Shown: positions 9,030-18,259, counted from the stretch's first letter. The stretch: 39,900 bases of DNA from Cytophagaceae bacterium (GCA_947441055.1 CANETC010000006.1:1-39900); one strand, 5' to 3'. Notes: generated by a model from the letters alone, not told the origin. Numbers and translations: made by a program.

Positions 9030-9320
9030 AGAATCGGGGGGGGATATCGGTCTTTTACTCGCCATTTGTACGAGCATCCTAAAATGGCCTTGATTTTTTT
9101 TCTCGCGTGTTTGGGGCTGACAGGCTTTCCGACCACACCCACCTTCTTTATAAGCGAAGACCTTTTATTTGCTCATATAAAAGAAGACCAGAATCTTCTG
9201 GCCTTCTTCGTTTCAATGAGTTTTGTAGTCGATGGTCTTTCCATCATTCGGGTGTACGCCAGAATTTTTTTTGGTCCCCATGTTAAAACCTACCACGAGG
9301 TGGCTTACCACAGTTCTTAA
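9030..9320 (+). pseudogene. C-terminal fragment of a NuoL/DabB-type proton-conducting membrane subunit
   Basis: An open frame of about 95 codons encodes sequence typical of the late part of complex I NuoL/Mrp/DabB-type antiporter subunits: YEHPKMALIFFLACLGLTGFP, then PTFFISEDLLF, VDGLSIIRVYARIFFGPH and a hydrophilic tail ending in a stop at 9318-9320. Intact members are about 500-700 aa. Here the frame is closed by a stop at 9027-9029, just before an eight-G run (9036-9043), and no further homology was found upstream. Possible starts (TTG 9066, ATG 9084) would make only a membrane fragment. It sits between the converging 3' ends of two large secreted-protein genes, with no respiratory gene nearby, so a relic left by deletion or rearrangement is the best reading. 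The exact parent subfamily (NuoL or DabB) is uncertain. Confidence 0.7.
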
Positions 9321-9328
9321 TCGGTTTG

Positions 9329-12300
9329 TTAATCGATCAGAATTCGGAATGTTTCCACTCCGGATTCCTGCTCGACCCGCAAAGTGTAAAGGCCTTTGGC
9401 CATTCCAGCCAGACTTGTTTCAAACCGGTAGCCGTTAAACGATTCATTCAGAATTACCTGACCCTTTAGGTTGGCTATCAAGATTCTGGATGAGTTGCCG
9501 TTCAGTCCGTCAAGGAAAAGTATTTTATTGGACGGATCAAGATAGGCCAGGCGGGAGTTTCGCAATTTACCTTCATTGTTTTCCAGCACCGGGGTAAGCC
9601 AGCGGAGTTCAATTGGTTGGTGAGGTGCTGTTTCGTCTGGATTTAGTCTAAGACCTAATGCGCTGGCCACGAATGATGAAGTGGTTACATAGAATTCGTA
9701 ACCAACTTTTGATTGAAATTCGAGGTAGTGACCACCATAAGTTGGCACCTTTAAAACATTGGCAGGGGCAATAAATTCGAAGTTAGAATTGTTGCTGTAG
9801 TCATTGTTGTCTGGTGTGAAATCCTTGTTAACTCCACTGTAACGAAATATTCCAAGCTTTTGAAAATTTAGGCCCAAGTCTTTTAGCTGAAGTCTTGTGA
9901 TTTCATCTTCTGAAACATGAAGTCGGATTTTTTGAGTTTGGGTTGGAATAAAATCTGGAACCAGCAAAAAGTTTCTGTCCAGATAATAATGGTTCTCGAA
10001 CGACCGGATTCCTTCATTTTCAGTTTGAATTTTCAAACGCAAATTTAGGCTGCCCATGGCAGGATTGTTTGCTATCTGGGCCGCAGTTTTTCCGTCCTTT
10101 CCAAAAGTTAGCCAAGCACCGGAAATACTACTTTGTTCAGTTTCATCAATATCGGTATTGGTTTCAATATCAGAGGAGGCTTCAATGTTGACATCATCCA
10201 TTGCGAATCCTTCTCCAGCATTCCCAGCAGTCTGGCTTAATACCAATCGGAATTGAAGTCTGTTTTTTAGAATGAAATTTGCCAGATTTAGTTTTATGCT
10301 ACTCGACTGCCAGTTGGTATAGGTGTTGCCCCAGTTGTCTCCGGATTCGTTGTACCAATTGTATCCAGAACCGGAGGTCCCGATTTTTGACCAGTTAATT
10401 CCATCTTCAGAAACTTCCATCCAAGCCTGTTCATTGGCACCGCCCAATTTGTATCCGCTGTTGAAACTTAATTGAAAATCAGTACTTTGTCTAGAAAGGT
10501 TGTAGCAAGGTGATTGCAAATAATTCAAATCTTCCATTGCTTGATTTCCGCTGGGATTGCTGTACCAAAAAGACATTCCATTCGCAGCAGAATCAAATGC
10601 GGTAACCTTTCGAATACCCTTTCCCCATTCCCAGCGACTTAACCCAGCGTTTGAATAGGATGCCCATGAGCCAGCATTATTTTCAAATGACTCATAACTT
10701 GGAAAGCTCGAAATGGTTCGGTAGTGAATGGTTTTTTGGAATGGTGTTGTATCATTCGCAGAGTTGCCGTCACCCAAGCAATTCGCCCAGGCGCGAATAC
10801 TGAGATTGCCAAATTGCTGGGAGTTTAGGCCTTTATTGAAAGTATGAGTAATGGTTGAGTTGGCCAAAATGCTGGCTATTGTGTCTGTAACAGTGGGATA
10901 TCCAGCAACCGAATAAGAAACGGGAACATTTTGAGCATCTGAGGCACTTATATTTTGAACCGTGATTTTCACCGGACGGGCTTCGTTGTCACCATAGCAA
11001 TTAACCGATGCCAATTCAAGTCCATTGGCATAAATATCGGCGGAAGGAATTGAAATTTTGATGTTGTCAATTGCATATCCTCCAAGAGTTTCAATCTCTG
11101 AGTTCCGTTGGCCGCTGAAAGAGAATTTCAACTGAAAAGAGGCCGTAGGGGCAGCACCTGCCAATAAAGGAAGGAGGTTGATGTCTGAAAAGTTCTTGGA
11201 GACACCTGCAATAAAACTTTCCTGCCAGAAGTTCTTTAAAGGAATCCATGCAGCCTGGTCTGAAGGCCTGAAAGAAAGTCCATTCCCACTTGCCTGCGTT
11301 CCGAAACCGAGAAAGTCGAAAGACAGTTTCAGTTCTTTTGGGTTGGGGAAGGCTGATAGGTTCAGGGTAATGGTTGCTTCCCCTATACCGGTGAGGGTAT
11401 TCAACTTTTCTTTGTCGAGTACAAGGGAGTTTGCTCCATAAGTAAGTGGAGGGTTTTTAATACTTGAAAAAAGCCTTGCCTGGTTTGTAGATTTGAAATC
11501 CATTCTGTCTTCTCCAGCGAATCCTGTTGTGTTGGTTGTCGCGTAAAAGGGCGTTAGGTTCTCAAAATTTATTACCAGTGGGAATGACCTTTCGGGCAAA
11601 TTAGAAAGCACTTTTACTTCCGCTTTGAGTGTGTCGTTGCTGGTGTTGAGGTCGCCGGAGGTTGAAAGCCAAAACCGCATGTTTTGTGTGCCTGCAACAG
11701 AATTCAGGAAGGCCGTAGGTATGGTATAGTTTTGTTTTTGTCCTGCTGCAATACTGAGGCTGAGCGGATATTGGAGCACAACCCCATCTGATTTTCTATA
11801 GTTAAGCTGGCATGCTTGGTTGGAAACGGCCGTGTTGGAATAATTTTGAATTTCCAGCTGAATGGTGGAGGAGGGCGAGCTCGAGGTTAACAAGCGACCC
11901 GAAACGGGTGATAAAATTTTAGAAATACCTAGATCCTTGGTCCACGGACATGTTCCGGCTGCTGGCGTTGCGGCAATGCCCAAACTTCTAAGTCCGGCTT
12001 CATTGGAAAACCAGGGCCTTACTGCAAGAATTTCACGCTTGGCATTTTCAAGTCCACCATAATAGGCAAACAAAGAAGTGGTGTAACCAATTGTTTCCCA
12101 AACACCTTTGCTTCGGTTGAGTTTCATGTATTCATAACGGGTGGCGCTGCTTACCGCAGCCCAGCTTAGCCTAGCACTTCGGTCACAAACCACCACGCTC
12201 ACTGTTGGTTGCGGACTTAAAACAACTTTAACCGCATTGGAATAAATGGTTTGTCCACCACTAATTCCTTTTAAGCGATACCAAGCTTTTCTGTAAGTTG

Positions 12301-14362
12301 TACCTGTTGGTGTATATGACGAAAACAGCGAAGTAGGGCTCGCTATGGTTTGTGCTGTTGACCAGACCGTAGAATCGCTGCTGGTTTCAAGGATAAAACT
12401 TGAAAATGTATATCCACTCATATCCCAGCGAAAACCAAAGGCAGTGGCAGTTTTCATCATCTGGTTGCGTTGCGGCGCTGTGAAAACCAATTCTGGACTT
12501 ACCCAGTCGTACACAATCCAATATTTCTGTGTACTTCCAGATATTGTTTTGCTGCTGGTGCGAATAGTTAATACTTCGCCTGGGCTAACCGAAAGTGTCA
12601 CTTGCTCCATGTTGTTTAGGGAATCAATTCCCCTCACTGCCGCCTGCGTTACAGATGCGGTGGATGGATTTGCCACCCAAGGCAAAAATGTGGAACCATC
12701 AGCACGATTCACGCTCAAGTTCAGGTCGTTGATCAGGGCCTTAGTTGGACTTGCGGCTGCAGCTGGATCGGTCCATGCCAGCATTACTTTTACACTGCTT
12801 GCACCTGCAGGCACAGTAATTGTAAAATTTCTGCTTGAATTTGAAGAGAGCGCGTTGCTTGTGTATCGACCCGCTTCCAGAACCCGTCTTGCCTTTCTAG
12901 CATTCAATCTTCCAAACCCATAGGAAAAATCCGCATTGGCAAGTCCCAGGTCATCGGCTGTGTTGCAAACAAGGGCTTTCAACAGCGATGCGTCAGGATT
13001 GTTGTTGGAATTTAGCTGGCGGAATCTTTCAGTAAGCAATGCAAGTGTTCCGGTTATTACCGGCGCGGCCTGGGATGTTCCGCTTTTCTGTCCGTACCCA
13101 TCGCCTGGAATGGTGGAAAAGATTTCGTTTCCGTTTGTTACAATTTCTGGCTTAAGTCGGCCATCTTTCGAAGGTCCTTTCGAGCTCCAGTTAGCAAAAG
13201 CGTCAGCAGCCTGAACGGCGCCAACGGTAAGGCAGTTTTTGGCGACTGGGTATCCTTCAGCCATATTAAAATAACCGGCAGGGTAAGGGCTGCAGATTGT
13301 GGTTCCGGCATTTCCGGCAGACACCACATGAAGAAGGTCTGGATAGCTAACTGTTTGCCCATCCATCATGGAGGAGGTTGAATTGTAGTTTCCGGCTTTG
13401 GTACAGTTCAGCGTATTTCCATATGAATTGTTCGTAAGAGTTGCATTCTGTTTTGTTCTGAGAGTGATCGCATTGGAAATTACATTGCTTGTTTGGTGGT
13501 TAAGGATCCGGGCACCAGGAGCCATTCCTTTTCTGTTTGCATCAATTAAACCCAATCCTGTAATTGTTCCGCTTACATGGTCCGGGTGGTCACCAAAAGA
13601 AGAAAGCTTCGATGTAACAAGGTTGAATTGGTGGGATTCAAGATCTCCGTGTGAATCTATCAGACCACCATCTCCAATTGCCACTGTTACGCCATTTCCT
13701 GTCAGACCGCTTGCCCAACCAAATCCAGCATTGGAAATGGTATTAACTCTACCGTTGTCGGCAGCCACTTGATTGTGCGGAATAATTTCTCCTTCACCCT
13801 CTTCGATTTGCATGGTCCAGCCTTGTTCGGAAAGGGTCTGAATTTGTGCTGGACTTGCATTCACCGTAAACCGGATAATGTCATCACCAGACCAAACTTC
13901 TTTAATGGTTCCCCAACCCGGATTCCAGACTGCTCGGATTTGTTTTTCGTCTATGCCAGGAGCCACCAAAATATTGACATCAATCGAAGCCGTGGGATTG
14001 GATGTTAGGGTATTTCTTAGGTCTGAAACCAGTTTTTGCGTGGCAGATACTGGCGCCCAAGCGCGGATTCCTGAATTGTAAAGTTCTTTGCCTCCTGCAT
14101 TGGCTGGCACACTAATCAGGTATCGATTGTTGCCCAATGCCAAACCTGTTCCGAAGGTTTCTTGAGTTCCTTCTGCGATTACCAGTTTTTTTCCAGCAAA
14201 TGATTTTGAGATTATGATGGATTTGTCATTGGTCTTGAGCTCGGACATGTTTAGCTCAATTCCATTGAATTTGACTTTATTCTGGCCTAAAACTTCCTGG
14301 AAGACTTGAAAGGATAATAAGAGGCTTAAAAGTGTAATAGAGTGGATGTAAAACTTGCCCAT
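9329..14362 (-). CDS. Secreted subtilisin-like serine protease (S8) with T9SS sorting domain
   Basis: A 1677-aa extracellular peptidase. The signal peptide ends near EVLGQ, followed by a propeptide of about 200 residues. The S8 domain spans about residues 215-510 with the full triad: Asp231 (AIGDGGLIDSHGDL), His262 (HPDHVSGTI) and Ser430 (SGTSQAAP); SAGNAG supplies the oxyanion Asn. A proprotein-convertase-like P/jelly-roll region follows (VMLAWTDPAA, NDLNL), then fibronectin-like and CARDB-like segments, two discoidin/MAM-like jelly-roll regions (YAIDNIKIS; EGFAMDDVNIE), and a C-terminal sorting domain (SRILIANLKGQVI to GLYTLRVEQ). Domain order matches T9SS-exported subtilases of Bacteroidota. 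The ATG at 14362 directly precedes the signal peptide. It converges on the PNGase F-like gene. The substrate is unknown. Confidence 0.93.
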   Translation of the reverse strand: MGKFYIHSITLLSLLLSFQVFQEVLGQNKVKFNGIELNMSELKTNDKSIIISKSFAGKKLVIAEGTQETFGTGLALGNNRYLISVPANAGGKELYNSGIRAWAPVSATQKLVSDLRNTLTSNPTASIDVNILVAPGIDEKQIRAVWNPGWGTIKEVWSGDDIIRFTVNASPAQIQTLSEQGWTMQIEEGEGEIIPHNQVAADNGRVNTISNAGFGWASGLTGNGVTVAIGDGGLIDSHGDLESHQFNLVTSKLSSFGDHPDHVSGTITGLGLIDANRKGMAPGARILNHQTSNVISNAITLRTKQNATLTNNSYGNTLNCTKAGNYNSTSSMMDGQTVSYPDLLHVVSAGNAGTTICSPYPAGYFNMAEGYPVAKNCLTVGAVQAADAFANWSSKGPSKDGRLKPEIVTNGNEIFSTIPGDGYGQKSGTSQAAPVITGTLALLTERFRQLNSNNNPDASLLKALVCNTADDLGLANADFSYGFGRLNARKARRVLEAGRYTSNALSSNSSRNFTITVPAGASSVKVMLAWTDPAAAASPTKALINDLNLSVNRADGSTFLPWVANPSTASVTQAAVRGIDSLNNMEQVTLSVSPGEVLTIRTSSKTISGSTQKYWIVYDWVSPELVFTAPQRNQMMKTATAFGFRWDMSGYTFSSFILETSSDSTVWSTAQTIASPTSLFSSYTPTGTTYRKAWYRLKGISGGQTIYSNAVKVVLSPQPTVSVVVCDRSARLSWAAVSSATRYEYMKLNRSKGVWETIGYTTSLFAYYGGLENAKREILAVRPWFSNEAGLRSLGIAATPAAGTCPWTKDLGISKILSPVSGRLLTSSSPSSTIQLEIQNYSNTAVSNQACQLNYRKSDGVVLQYPLSLSIAAGQKQNYTIPTAFLNSVAGTQNMRFWLSTSGDLNTSNDTLKAEVKVLSNLPERSFPLVINFENLTPFYATTNTTGFAGEDRMDFKSTNQARLFSSIKNPPLTYGANSLVLDKEKLNTLTGIGEATITLNLSAFPNPKELKLSFDFLGFGTQASGNGLSFRPSDQAAWIPLKNFWQESFIAGVSKNFSDINLLPLLAGAAPTASFQLKFSFSGQRNSEIETLGGYAIDNIKISIPSADIYANGLELASVNCYGDNEARPVKITVQNISASDAQNVPVSYSVAGYPTVTDTIASILANSTITHTFNKGLNSQQFGNLSIRAWANCLGDGNSANDTTPFQKTIHYRTISSFPSYESFENNAGSWASYSNAGLSRWEWGKGIRKVTAFDSAANGMSFWYSNPSGNQAMEDLNYLQSPCYNLSRQSTDFQLSFNSGYKLGGANEQAWMEVSEDGINWSKIGTSGSGYNWYNESGDNWGNTYTNWQSSSIKLNLANFILKNRLQFRLVLSQTAGNAGEGFAMDDVNIEASSDIETNTDIDETEQSSISGAWLTFGKDGKTAAQIANNPAMGSLNLRLKIQTENEGIRSFENHYYLDRNFLLVPDFIPTQTQKIRLHVSEDEITRLQLKDLGLNFQKLGIFRYSGVNKDFTPDNNDYSNNSNFEFIAPANVLKVPTYGGHYLEFQSKVGYEFYVTTSSFVASALGLRLNPDETAPHQPIELRWLTPVLENNEGKLRNSRLAYLDPSNKILFLDGLNGNSSRILIANLKGQVILNESFNGYRFETSLAGMAKGLYTLRVEQESGVETFRILID

Positions 14363-14786
14363 TTTAAAAAGGTTTTGATCGTTATTTATAATCTCACCTA
14401 TGAAGTAAACTCCGTTGGTTTAACGGAATGTCGGATTCATGGGGGAGGACCGCTTTGGCCTACGTGCAAGCAAATGTCCGCTTTTTTTACATGGATGCAA
14501 ACATTTAAATCCGTATTGTCTACATAAGTACCATTCTGGGTTTAAAATGGCCAGTTGCATAGAGAATTGACTTTTTTCTCTTCTGATTTGACGAGGTTCC
14601 CCAAAATCAAATGTGCCTAAATAATCGCTTGAACCCGCATTTTCTCATATCCACTTGGTCTAATTTTGGCATCCAGATGTGTTTTAGGACTTAGGCTTAC
14701 ATGCTAGGTCGGACTTGTGATTTCTATAAAAACCAATAGAAATTGGTAAAAATCAATGTGATCTATGGCAGGCGAAATCCAGATTT
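14363..14786. other. Intergenic region between subtilase and Csp genes
   Basis: About 420 nt without a credible gene; small open frames here have no recognisable content. It should contain the subtilase promoter, but no TAnnTTTG match was found on the minus strand. The only structured element is the hairpin at 14732-14747, annotated separately. Confidence 0.5.
14727..14747 (-). terminator. Weak intrinsic-terminator-like hairpin downstream of csp
   Basis: Inverted repeat ACCAAT/ATTGGT (14732-14747) with a 4-nt loop. On the minus strand it is followed by TTTTTAT and lies about 40 nt past the csp stop. The stem is short and AT-rich, so efficiency is doubtful. Confidence 0.4.
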
Positions 14787-15107
14787 TTAAAGTCCAGACT
14801 CAGCCATCGCGCGGCAAGTTTCGGCGCAACGCTTGCAGGCAACAGCGCATTCCTTGCAACACAAATGGTGGGCTGCATGCTTATCACATTCCTTTGAACA
14901 GAAACTACAAATTTTTTCGCACAAAGCATGTAAACTGAAATCTGATCCCCTTGCCTGAAGTCTTGCGCACAAAATACAGACATCAGCGCAATCCCTGCAT
15001 ATTTTGAGGCAATCGAGGTGCCTCGCATCAATGCACTCTGAAATGCAATTTTCACAAGCCATGGCACTAGCTAAACAAGCATCGATGCAGTTGCTGGGGT
15101 TTTCCAT
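14787..15107 (-). CDS. Cysteine-rich four-helix-bundle copper-storage protein (Csp/DUF326-like)
   Basis: Small soluble protein expected to bind many Cu(I) ions through Cys residues lining a four-helix bundle. From the ATG at 15107 it is 106 aa and contains 20 cysteines, mostly as CxxC or CxxxC pairs spread over four helical segments (CIDAC, CENC, CLKICRDC, CEKICSFC, CCKEC, CKRCAETC). This pattern and length are typical of Csp proteins. No export signal is visible, so it resembles the cytosolic Csp3 class. The frame extends to a GTG at 15140, adding 11 residues; I prefer the ATG because the NCIDAC motif then starts close to the N-terminus as in relatives. It lies 166 nt downstream of the TonB-receptor/lipoprotein pair on the same strand, which suggests a metal-handling locus; co-transcription is not established. 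Confidence 0.9.
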   Translation of the reverse strand: MENPSNCIDACLASAMACENCISECIDARHLDCLKICRDCADVCILCARLQARGSDFSLHALCEKICSFCSKECDKHAAHHLCCKECAVACKRCAETCRAMAESGL

Positions 15108-15273
15108 AAAATGATATTTTAATTCGTGCTGATTATCCACAAAGCAAAATGCCTCTGCCTTGCCTCTGCATCAATGAGATTGAATGGCAGTTCGATTGAT
15201 TTCTGCCAATCAAAATATCATTCGGGGTTTACTTACCTCCTAAGTTTCTGAAAGTCAATTCTGTCCCAATTCC

Positions 15274-15834
15274 TTACCGGATTTTCACGGGTATTTTTAC
15301 ATCTAAATCCGTATCGCCAAGTCCCTCATCGCCATTTTTAGTTCCCGGCTGGTGTTTGAGGCTTACCAACAAAAGGCTCGGCCCCTGAAGGTTTCGGGTA
15401 CTCAATTTAAATTGAAGTCCTACTGGTAAATTTTTGCTGTCTTTGTCGGTTCGCTCCACTGAAAAACGAATGCTGCTTTCCAGTGGATTCTGCCTGTAGA
15501 TGAATAAGTGGTCGTCCTTTTCTTCTTCAACTTCTTTAGTAATGTCGATTGCAGGATTTTTGCTCTCGTCCATTAACTCAATAGTTCCTTGATAGACAGA
15601 ACTTGTATCTAGGAAAAGTGTGTCTATGATTCTACCGGCTTCATCATCCGGACTCAAATCTTTCCAGACAGCATGCGGAATTTTTGTGCTATCACCTTCT
15701 TTTGTAAGGTGCAAATGCACGGTGGTAATGAGCTCGTTCTCCTCATTCTTTTGTGGATTTTCTGCTTTATCGGAACATCCAAATAAAACAGACATTGAAA
15801 TGATTGATAGGCTAATAATGTATGGGGCTTTCAT
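15274..15834 (-). CDS. Lipoprotein partner of the TonB-dependent receptor
   Basis: A 186-aa lipoprotein (signal ending in LFGC, then SDKAEN). The core LITTVHLHLT, DTLFLDTSSVYQGTIELMDES, DITKEVEEEKDDHLFIY and LLLVSLKHQPG matches a conserved Bacteroidota family usually found directly downstream of a TonB receptor, sometimes loosely named 'type 1 periplasmic binding fold' protein. The acidic stretch EVEEEKDDH could bind cations, but no defined site is visible. It begins 12 nt after the receptor stop, so the two almost certainly form an operon. It probably acts at the outer membrane with the receptor, as a surface-exposed or periplasmic accessory. The ligand is unknown; metal is inferred from the receptor type and the neighbouring Csp gene. 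Confidence 0.83.
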   Translation of the reverse strand: MKAPYIISLSIISMSVLFGCSDKAENPQKNEENELITTVHLHLTKEGDSTKIPHAVWKDLSPDDEAGRIIDTLFLDTSSVYQGTIELMDESKNPAIDITKEVEEEKDDHLFIYRQNPLESSIRFSVERTDKDSKNLPVGLQFKLSTRNLQGPSLLLVSLKHQPGTKNGDEGLGDTDLDVKIPVKIR

Positions 15835-15846
15835 GGATTATGATTT

Positions 15847-18153
15847 TTAAAGTGAAACAGAGAAACGGAAAGTGATGTTGCGACCGGTTTCGTAACAAAA
15901 ATATCGGAAGCGGTTGAGGTAATCCCGGTAGGCCAGATTGCCTAAATTTTGTCCTTCAATGGAAGCCTCAAAAGGATGTTGGCCAATCATTTTGCTGATT
16001 GAAATTCGCCCATTCCAAAGAGTATATCCTGCGGGAGGGGCAGTGAAATCGGAATCAGGTGCCCGGCTTTGTTTTGCCACAAGGCTTGGTCCGAATTCTG
16101 CACTAAGCTTGATTTTGTTCTGCAGCATTTCCCCTGAAAGCCAACGAATTGAAAAGCTGCAACGGTCTGCCTGCTGAAATACCAATCCTTTATTGGTATT
16201 TAAATCCTGGCTACGAATTAAAGATCCACTCGATAAAATTTGCCAGTGCAATCCAGCCTTGAACATGGCGGTGAAATCTCCACCAGCCATGCTAACTGCT
16301 GTTTGAAGGTATAAAAAGAAGGGATAAGGTCCACGAATGCTCGTAATGATGCTGTCTTTTACCGGACTCAGATAAATATAGTTTGAGGAGCGATTCCAGA
16401 AAAAATTCACCAGAACATCGAAGTATTCAGATTCGTGGTGAACAGAACCATTGAGGCCAGCCATGAATTCATGCTTTAAGTTTTCATCCCCCTTTTCATA
16501 ACTGGCAGAACCCTGGTGCACACCGTTGGAGAAGAGTTCATTTATAGCGGGAGGCCTTTGTGTGAGCTGCAGGTTTAGTCGGGCATGCCAGTGGTGGGAA
16601 ATTTCCCAGCGGGTTCCGGCATTCGCCATGCCGTAATTGTATTTCAAGATTGGATTTTGAAACGCATTCCCAACATATCGGAAAATTTGCTGGTTCCTGC
16701 TTTCTAGCCTGATTCCTGCTTCCCAGGCCCAGTCTCCCCGGTACAGATTTGCCAACGCGAAAATGCTTCCTTGCCTGAGCCGGAAATTCGGAATCAGAAT
16801 TTTCCTTTCCACCACATTCGACTGGTAAAGTCCGCTAACTCCAACCTGCAGGTCGCGGCCTTCCTTTTTTATGCTATGAATTATTTCTGCCTGCGGACTT
16901 TGAAGGGCAAAAAGAAGCTGCGGACAATCCGCACAATTGATGACGGATCTTCGAATAATGTCATACTCCTCGCGTTGGTCTTTTTGGTAATTCAGGGAGA
17001 TGCTGGTTTCTTGATTTTCTGTCCATTGATACTTGCTTTTGACTTTAAAAAGGAAGTGTCTGGTTTTCTGAAATGGTCGGCCGATGTTGTAAGAGAAGTC
17101 GTACTTGTAAAAACTGTCAGGTCTCAAAAATGCTTGTCTGATTCCTTCAGGTGAAGAAATATGGGCGCCAGAAAAGATCCCGGTTTTGCTTTGGTAATAA
17201 CTGGCCGCGACTTCGTTTTTCCAGCGGCTTCCGAATTCATGCCGGATAAGGCCGGACCCACTGAATTCCTCCAAAGCGGTATTTCCCAGGTAATACTTCG
17301 CTGTGTGAAAATTCCCCGACTTTCTTCCATTGCCCGAGAATCGCCATGCAAAGGCGTGCTTGCCTTCCAGTTTTTGCTGAACCCGAATTCCTTCACTGAA
17401 TCCCCATCCATTTGAAGCAAAGCCGGAGTTTAATCGAATGGCTGGTTTGTGGCTGGCTTCTATGTCGCCGGGATCAAGCAAAATGCTGCCACCCATTGCC
17501 TCCGAACCATAACGAACTGATTGTGCACCGCGAACTACAATTACTTCTTCGGCAAGGCCCGGGTCGGTTTCGGGGGCGTGGTCGAAGCCCCATTGCTGGC
17601 CTTCCAGCTTTACGCCGTTTTGGAGGATTGCAACTCGGTTGCCCGTCATTCCCTGAATGGATGGTTTAAAAATGCCTGTTCCGGTTTGTATACTGCTCAC
17701 ACCCGGAATTTTCCTGAGCATTTCGCCCAGAGAAACGCCTCTGCTTTGTTCCAGTTCGGCACCATGAAGGGCAGAATTTTCCACAACTTCGCTTTCAAAA
17801 TGCCGGTGTTTTCCTTTCACATCAACAGCATTCAACCAGCGGTCTTGTTCTTCCAGATGCAGAATCAGTTTCTTTTTGCCTGTTTCTACTTCCAATAAAA
17901 GCGAATCGAAACCAAGTTGGCGAATCAGCATTTTATGCCTGCCAACTGCAAGTCCGCAAATTTCAAACTGTCCTTTTTCGTCGGTGTAAACCTGAATCCG
18001 AGCCTCCGGAATCTGAACAGCTGCAAATGCCAGTGGAGCATGACCTGATGCTGAAAATACACTTCCTCGAATCGGATTTGTGCATGGCTGAGCCTGAGAT
18101 GCAAGTCTCATTCCAAGAAAAAATAGCAAGAGCAAAAATCCTTTTTGCAACAT
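15847..18153 (-). CDS. TonB-dependent outer-membrane receptor, ZnuD-like
   Basis: A 768-aa outer-membrane transporter. The ATG at 18153 directly precedes the signal peptide (LQKGFLLLLFFLGMRLASQAQ); the frame extends to a TTG at 18207, which I reject. An N-terminal carboxypeptidase-regulatory-like beta domain (RGSVFSASGHAPLAFAAVQI, about residues 30-105) is followed by a plug with LGEMLRKIPGV, SIQGMTGNRVAILQNGV, EGQQWGFDHAPE and VVRGAQSVRYGSEAMGG, then a 22-strand-type barrel ending in an aromatic residue pattern (ITFRFSVSL). The GMTGNRV...GQQWGxDH plug is characteristic of ZnuD-like metal receptors, so zinc or copper uptake is plausible. A barrel loop contains C407-A-D-C410, a possible metal-binding CxxC. 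A strong promoter lies just before the start. It is divergent from the sugar dehydrogenase gene. Confidence 0.92.
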   Translation of the reverse strand: MLQKGFLLLLFFLGMRLASQAQPCTNPIRGSVFSASGHAPLAFAAVQIPEARIQVYTDEKGQFEICGLAVGRHKMLIRQLGFDSLLLEVETGKKKLILHLEEQDRWLNAVDVKGKHRHFESEVVENSALHGAELEQSRGVSLGEMLRKIPGVSSIQTGTGIFKPSIQGMTGNRVAILQNGVKLEGQQWGFDHAPETDPGLAEEVIVVRGAQSVRYGSEAMGGSILLDPGDIEASHKPAIRLNSGFASNGWGFSEGIRVQQKLEGKHAFAWRFSGNGRKSGNFHTAKYYLGNTALEEFSGSGLIRHEFGSRWKNEVAASYYQSKTGIFSGAHISSPEGIRQAFLRPDSFYKYDFSYNIGRPFQKTRHFLFKVKSKYQWTENQETSISLNYQKDQREEYDIIRRSVINCADCPQLLFALQSPQAEIIHSIKKEGRDLQVGVSGLYQSNVVERKILIPNFRLRQGSIFALANLYRGDWAWEAGIRLESRNQQIFRYVGNAFQNPILKYNYGMANAGTRWEISHHWHARLNLQLTQRPPAINELFSNGVHQGSASYEKGDENLKHEFMAGLNGSVHHESEYFDVLVNFFWNRSSNYIYLSPVKDSIITSIRGPYPFFLYLQTAVSMAGGDFTAMFKAGLHWQILSSGSLIRSQDLNTNKGLVFQQADRCSFSIRWLSGEMLQNKIKLSAEFGPSLVAKQSRAPDSDFTAPPAGYTLWNGRISISKMIGQHPFEASIEGQNLGNLAYRDYLNRFRYFCYETGRNITFRFSVSL

Positions 18154-18158
18154 TGTCG

Positions 18159-18189
18159 CAAATTTATCAGGCCTGTGTGAATTTCCAAA
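18159..18189 (-). promoter_or_regulatory. Bacteroidota-type promoter of the TonB receptor operon
   Basis: The minus strand shows TTTG (18186-18189), a 19-nt spacer and TAAATTTG (18159-18166): exact -33 and -7 consensus elements at the expected spacing. The -7 box ends 5 nt before the ATG at 18153, so transcription should start at or next to the start codon. This also supports the ATG at 18153 over the upstream TTG. Confidence 0.65.
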
Positions 18190-18259
18190 TGACACTATTT
18201 TGACCAAAGCTCAAACTGCCGAGCCACATTTTAAGTTATTTGACAATTAAATCCTTCAA

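Noticed and set aside
9066-9320. NuoL/DabB-like frame as an intact small gene
   Set aside because: It matches only the C-terminal part of a much larger family and lacks a natural N-terminus, so it is treated as a relic.
12345-12923. 192-codon plus-strand frame
   Set aside because: Antisense to the subtilase catalytic and jelly-roll region; composition reflects complemented coding sequence.
14753-15067. 104-codon minus-strand frame overlapping the Csp gene
   Set aside because: Out-of-frame shadow; the cysteine-patterned frame is the real one.
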